A program made the position numbers and the translations under genes. Shown here piece after piece: positions 60,546 through 64,000 of a DNA stretch of 64,000 bases. The DNA lies in contig NZ_JAFFIX010000013.1 in the NCBI RefSeq assembly GCF_016916835.1, forward strand, positions 124,001 through 188,000, read 5' to 3'. The notes under the pieces were generated by a model that searched no databases, was not told the DNA's origin, and saw only the letters and a list, made by a program, of their open reading frames with translations. Origin of the DNA: Actinacidiphila bryophytorum (lineage in GTDB: Bacteria; Actinomycetota; Actinomycetes; Streptomycetales; Streptomycetaceae). Position 1 is the stretch's first letter; the number at the start of each line of letters is the position of its first letter.

Positions 60546-60950
60546 CCCCAACCGCCCTTCACCCGCGTCCCCCCGCCAAGAGGCGAGCCGCAGCCGAGCG
60601 ATCGGCTCGACGGCAGCAGCCAGCGGCGACTGCCGCGCCGCCTGCCCGACCCGAATGACGGTTCATACGCGCCCTCCTGCCGAAAGACTCGGCGCAGCCG
60701 GGCGGTCGGCTTCGCCGGAGCGACCGACACCGGCTGCCGCACCCACCCACAACGCACCGCCCTACACCCGCGCCCCCGCCAAGACGCGCGCCCCGGCAGT
60801 CGGCCTCGCCGGAACGACCGGCGGCGGCTGCAGCGCGCCTCGCCTGCCACGAACCGCAGCCGAGCGATCGGCTCGACGGCAGCAGCCAGCGGCGACTGCC
60901 GCGCCCCCAACCGCCCCTCACCCGCGTCCTCCCGCCGAGAGGCGGGTCGC
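60546..60950. repeat. Diverged repeat array in the P450-ligase gap
   Basis: A perfect 52-bp direct repeat occurs at 60588-60639 and 60854-60905 (begins CCGCAGCCGAGCGATCGG). A second unit (CAACCGCCC, then ACCCGCGTCC, then CGCC, then AGAGGCG) flanks it at about 60550-60585 and 60910-60945. Between them are at least two diverged copies with the same order of motifs (around 60660-60760 and 60765-60850), each holding an inverted repeat such as CGGTCG...CGACCG. The right end reaches into the last codons of the ligase gene. The region has no other gene. Confidence 0.75.
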
Positions 60951-62396
60951 TGCCAGGCGGGTCGTGGCCCGGCGGTCGGGTTTTTGGGAGCGGCCGGTCA
61001 GGGGGATGGTGGACAGGAGGAGGGCGTCGGGGCAGGCGGTGCCCATGCGGGAGAGGGGGGCGGCCAGGGCGGCGCGCAGGGCGTGCGGGTCGGCGCCGCG
61101 GGCGGGTTGCACGACGGCGACCAGGCGCTCGTCGCCGTCGGGTGCGGGGACGCCGACCAGCAGGGCCAGTTCGACGCCGGGTATGTGGAGCGCCGGCTCG
61201 TAAAGGCCCGGGTAGATGTTCTCGGCGCGGCGCAGGATCATGTCCTTGTGCCGGCCCTCCAGGACGATGCGGTTGCCGTCGAGGCGGGCGCGGTCGCCGG
61301 TGGGGACCCATGCGGCGGGCTGCTCGCCGAGGTAGCGGTCGCGGGCGGCGGGTCCTGACAGCAGCAGTTCGCCGTCCGCGCCGGTCCTGGCCCGCACCCC
61401 GGGGAGCGGGGCGCCCACGAGGTCGCCGTCGCCGGTGAAGGCGGCCTTCTCGGCCTGTTCTACGGCCGCCGCGGGGAAGAGTTCGGTGAGCGCGTAGACG
61501 CCCCACGCCTCGTCCGCCCCGGCCTTCTTGACCCGCGTCAGCAGTTCCGCACCGGCCGGCGCCGAGCCGGTCCACACCCGCCCGGTGAAGACCGCCCCCG
61601 CCGCGAGCGCCGCCCGCAGCTGGGGCGGTGTCAGGTACGTGGCCTGCGGGGCGAGGCGGCGCAGCTGGCGTACGAGCACCCGCGGGGAGCGGGCGGGGAG
61701 CGCGACGGGCGCGCCGCAGGCGAGGGAGGGCAGCAGGACGAAGATGGTGCCGCCGAGCACGGGCAGGTCCGGCTGCGGCTTGACGAGGTCGGCGACCGCT
61801 GCCATGCCGGCGGCCAGCGAGGCGCGGGTGTGCACGACGGCCCTGGGCTGCGCTGTGGTGCCCGAGGTGAAGACGATGACGGCGTCCCCCTCGCCGTCCC
61901 AGGGCCGCGGCAGCGCCCCGGCGGTGACACCGGCGTCCAGTGCGGGCGCGCAGCCGGGCAGCCGGGGCCCGACCGTGGCGACGGGTCCGATGTCGGCGAG
62001 GTCTGGCAGTTCCAGCCGGGCCCGCCGGGCCAGCGTGCGCGCCCAGCCCGCGACGGCCTGCGCGGCGGCGTCGGCGAGCACGAGTGCGGGCCGGGCGAGC
62101 GCGAGCCGGGCACGCAGCACGTCGGGTCCTGCCCCCGGGTCGAGCACCGCGGCCCGGGCGCCGAGCCGGTGCACCGCGAGCAGCACGGCGAGCGCGCGCG
62201 GCCCCGGCCGTACGGCGACGCCGACCGTGGCACCGGGACCGATGCCGCGGGCGTGCAGGGCGGCGGTGCAGCGGTCGGCGAGGTCGGCCAGGTCCCCCCG
62301 GGTGGCCTTGGTGCGTAGGGCGCCGGTCCTGCCGGTGCCGAGGACGGCGGGCAGGTGGGGGCGGGTGCGCAGGGCGTGGGCGAGTGCGTCGAGCAT
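60918..62396 (-). CDS. Class I adenylate-forming acyl ligase (acyl-CoA synthetase/OleC-like)
   Basis: A 492-residue AMP-dependent synthetase. It shows the phosphate loop 'VFTSGTTAQPRAVVHT' (the usual Gly/Lys replaced by Gln/Arg), the aromatic motif 'WGVYALTELFP', 'WVPTGDRARLDG' (ATP ribose Asp) and the hinge 'GRHKDMILRRAENIYP'. The C-terminal catalytic Lys is expected in 'GRSQKPDRRAT'. It activates a carboxylic acid as AMP ester. In the present row it could make an acyl-CoA starter, or act like OleC on a beta-hydroxy acid to form a beta-lactone. Its ATG overlaps the stop of the GT2 gene. The C-terminal codons are part of the repeat array. Confidence 0.88.
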   Translation of the reverse strand: MLDALAHALRTRPHLPAVLGTGRTGALRTKATRGDLADLADRCTAALHARGIGPGATVGVAVRPGPRALAVLLAVHRLGARAAVLDPGAGPDVLRARLALARPALVLADAAAQAVAGWARTLARRARLELPDLADIGPVATVGPRLPGCAPALDAGVTAGALPRPWDGEGDAVIVFTSGTTAQPRAVVHTRASLAAGMAAVADLVKPQPDLPVLGGTIFVLLPSLACGAPVALPARSPRVLVRQLRRLAPQATYLTPPQLRAALAAGAVFTGRVWTGSAPAGAELLTRVKKAGADEAWGVYALTELFPAAAVEQAEKAAFTGDGDLVGAPLPGVRARTGADGELLLSGPAARDRYLGEQPAAWVPTGDRARLDGNRIVLEGRHKDMILRRAENIYPGLYEPALHIPGVELALLVGVPAPDGDERLVAVVQPARGADPHALRAALAAPLSRMGTACPDALLLSTIPLTGRSQKPDRRATTRLAATRLSAGGRG

Positions 62397-63151
62397 CAGC
62401 GCGGGTCCTCCCCGTGTCGGCCGGGTCCTTTGTCGAGGTACCAGCGGGCGGTGCCGACGATGCCGTAGGCGCGCAGCCGCCGGGTGGAGTTCTCCACGAC
62501 CATCGCACGGGCGTGCACGATCGCGGCGGTGTGCCGGCGCACCCGGTTGAGGAAGAGCCGGTCGGTGGGCGAGGGGCGGCGCGGCATACCGCCGACCGCT
62601 TCGTAGAGCGCCGCGGTGATGGCCATGTTGTTGCCCGCGTGCATCCGGTAGGGGGCCAGGTAGCCGTGCCGGCGCCGGTGGGCGGGACGTATCCGGCCGA
62701 AGAGCGCGGCGAGGCGGACCAGGGCGCGGAAGGCGGCGCGGCCGAGCGGCCCGTGCTCGTCGCGCCGCGCGTCGATGCGCCCGCACACCAGGCCCGCGCC
62801 CTGCCGCAGGGCTCCGCGGGCGCCGGCGGTCCAGCCGGGGCGCGGCAGGCAGTCCGCGTCGGTGCGGGCCAGCAGGGTCGCGCCGTGCCCGATGGCGTAG
62901 CGGAAGCCGGTGTCGACGGCGCAGCCCACGCCCTTGGCGGGTTCGCGCAGCAGGTGCACGGGGAAGGGCGCGCGGCGGGCGAAGTCCCGCACGTGGGCGC
63001 CGGTGCCGTCGGTCGAGGCGTTGTCGACGACCACGAGCGTGAAGTCCCGGTCGTGCTGGCCGGCGAGCGCGTCGAGGGTGGCGCCGATGCGGGCGGCCTC
63101 CTGGTGTGCGGGAACCACCACCCACAGGGTGTCCTGCCGTGTGCCGTTCAC
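62396..63151 (-). CDS. Family 2 glycosyltransferase
   Basis: A 251-residue cytoplasmic GT-A fold enzyme with 'LWVVVPAHQEAARIGATLDAL' at the start, 'VVVDNASTDGT' and the metal-binding D-x-D in 'LLARTDADCLPRPGW' (D98, D100). It has no membrane span. GTG start overlaps the stop of the KAS III-like gene (GTGA) and its stop overlaps the ligase ATG, so the three are translationally coupled. It probably transfers a sugar to an intermediate or product of this pathway; glycosylation is not part of classical Ole pathways. Confidence 0.9.
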   Translation of the reverse strand: MNGTRQDTLWVVVPAHQEAARIGATLDALAGQHDRDFTLVVVDNASTDGTGAHVRDFARRAPFPVHLLREPAKGVGCAVDTGFRYAIGHGATLLARTDADCLPRPGWTAGARGALRQGAGLVCGRIDARRDEHGPLGRAAFRALVRLAALFGRIRPAHRRRHGYLAPYRMHAGNNMAITAALYEAVGGMPRRPSPTDRLFLNRVRRHTAAIVHARAMVVENSTRRLRAYGIVGTARWYLDKGPGRHGEDPR

Positions 63152-64000
63152 GACTTCTCCCACACCATCGTCATGATGCTCACCCCGCCGCCGAGCCCGA
63201 CCATCAGCACCCGGTCGCCCGGCTCCAGCCGGTCGTGCACGAGGTCGAGTTGGACACCCAGGGTGGCACTGGCCATGTTGCCCAGTTCCGGCACCGTCAC
63301 CACCAGCCGGTCCCTGGGCACCCCGGTCAGCTCCACGAAGCGCTCCAGGTAGGGCAGGGTGACCTGGTGCACCAGGATGTGCCGGAAGTCGCCCCACTCC
63401 AGGCCGGTGCGCCGCCGCATCCGGTCCAGCACGGAGGTGCCGACCTTCTCGAAGGCCTCGCGCAGCCGGCTGCCGTCGCCGGTGAAGTAGGTGTGCTCGT
63501 CGCCGCGCGGGTGCCGTGAGCCGCCGCCCGCTATGCCGCCTGCGGGCCAGTGCTCGGAGCGGGTCTCGCCGTCGACGTCGGTGATGCCGCCGCGGTCGAC
63601 GGCCTCCAGGACGACGGCGGCTCCTGCGTCGCCGAAGGTGTAGCCGGCGAAGCCGTCCCTGAGCTGCCCGGGTCCGGCGGGGGCGTGCCGCACGGCGCGG
63701 CTGGGGGTCTCGCCGGTGACGACCAGCGCCCGGCGCGAGCGGCCGGCGAGGATCATCGCGCGGGCGGTGTCGATGCCGTTGACGAAGCTGTTGCAGGCGT
63801 TCGTGACGTCCAGCGCGTGCGCCCTGGAGCCCAGGCCGTCCTGGACGATGTGCGCGGTGGCGGGTTCTGCCACGTCCCGGGTGGCGGAGGCGAACACCAG
63901 CAGGTCCACGTCGCGCGGGTCGAGCCCGGCCCTGCCGAGCGCGGTGCGTGCGGCCCGCAGCGCGAGCGTGGAGGCGTACTCGCCCTCGGCCGCGACCCGG
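63148..64000 (-). CDS. 3-oxoacyl-ACP synthase III-like condensing enzyme (partial, KAS III/OleA-type)
   Basis: The frame runs off the right edge, so about 283 C-terminal residues are visible. The thiolase-fold triad of KAS III enzymes is present: Cys in 'VTNACNSFVNG', His in 'HILVHQVTLPYLERF' and Asn in 'PELGNMASATLG', with 'VGLGGGVSIMTMVWEK' at the end. 'EYASTLALRAARTALGRAGL' lies near the edge. It should join two acyl units or an acyl unit and malonyl. As first gene of the coupled row it defines the carbon skeleton. OleA-like head-to-head condensation and FabH-like priming cannot be separated from this part alone. Confidence 0.88.
   Translation of the reverse strand, partial: RVAAEGEYASTLALRAARTALGRAGLDPRDVDLLVFASATRDVAEPATAHIVQDGLGSRAHALDVTNACNSFVNGIDTARAMILAGRSRRALVVTGETPSRAVRHAPAGPGQLRDGFAGYTFGDAGAAVVLEAVDRGGITDVDGETRSEHWPAGGIAGGGSRHPRGDEHTYFTGDGSRLREAFEKVGTSVLDRMRRRTGLEWGDFRHILVHQVTLPYLERFVELTGVPRDRLVVTVPELGNMASATLGVQLDLVHDRLEPGDRVLMVGLGGGVSIMTMVWEKS

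Noticed and set aside
60546-60950. CRISPR array
   Set aside because: Units are long, diverged and contiguous, without uniform short repeats and unique spacers, and no cas genes are near.

Overview
The window comes from a high-GC Gram-positive actinomycete, most likely Streptomyces or a close relative in the Streptomycetaceae. The evidence is strong third-position GC bias, frequent GTG starts, ATGA/GTGA translational overlaps, probable leaderless promoters, many Tat/Sec-exported carbohydrate-active enzymes, ECF sigma factors with SnoaL-type tails, and a 'HVDLC' leader peptide of the kind common in streptomycetes. No rRNA, tRNA or CRISPR array was seen. All product names rest on motif recognition by eye, not on database searches.

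Left part (1-22 kb): a translationally coupled sugar-uptake operon (ABC solute-binding protein, two permeases, DUF624, Gfo/Idh/MocA oxidoreductase, PmoA/DUF6807). A lone TOPRIM protein follows, then a divergent HTH regulator and alpha/beta hydrolase that share a 26-bp palindromic operator. A very large secreted GH35 beta-galactosidase and a secreted GH27 alpha-galactosidase are transcribed divergently and both end in an NPCBM-type domain. Next come two ECF sigma factors, an unrecognised two-gene pair, MsrA, an epimerase-like protein and small regulatory proteins.

Middle (22-44 kb): a 181-bp palindromic MITE-like element with perfect 20-bp ends lies between two convergent genes and supplies the stop codon of one of them. 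A TDT-family channel is divergent from a complete respiratory nitrate reductase operon, narGHJI. Then come a 4-TM membrane protein, a DUF3152 protein, a Tat-exported beta-helix protein behind a LacI-type operator, and an ABC exporter translationally linked to a YncE/phosphoesterase fusion. After an SDR and an MpaB-type oxygenase there is a DAACS symporter preceded by a cysteine-rich leader peptide and hairpin, which suggests cysteine-responsive attenuation. A secreted phospholipase-D-like protein follows.

Right part (44-64 kb): a ROK regulator with a near-consensus leaderless promoter heads a gene row with a second secreted GH27 (plus CBM35) and a GH95 fucosidase. Next are an alpha/beta hydrolase whose nucleophile is Asn, with a 17-codon ORF upstream, and a secreted copper-radical oxidase. 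A three-gene block pairs a DUF692 (multinuclear iron oxidase family) protein with a membrane protein ending in a Gly/Cys tail and a small partner, an arrangement that looks like a peptide-modification system. A GH87-like mutanase is broken by an internal deletion, and an EF-hand protein follows. At the right edge a biosynthetic row (KAS III/OleA-like, GT2, adenylate-forming ligase, P450, 3beta-HSD/OleD-like) resembles olefin or beta-lactone pathways and contains a diverged repeat array. The common theme is extracellular polysaccharide use (galactans, fucosides, alpha- and beta-glucans) combined with some specialised metabolism.
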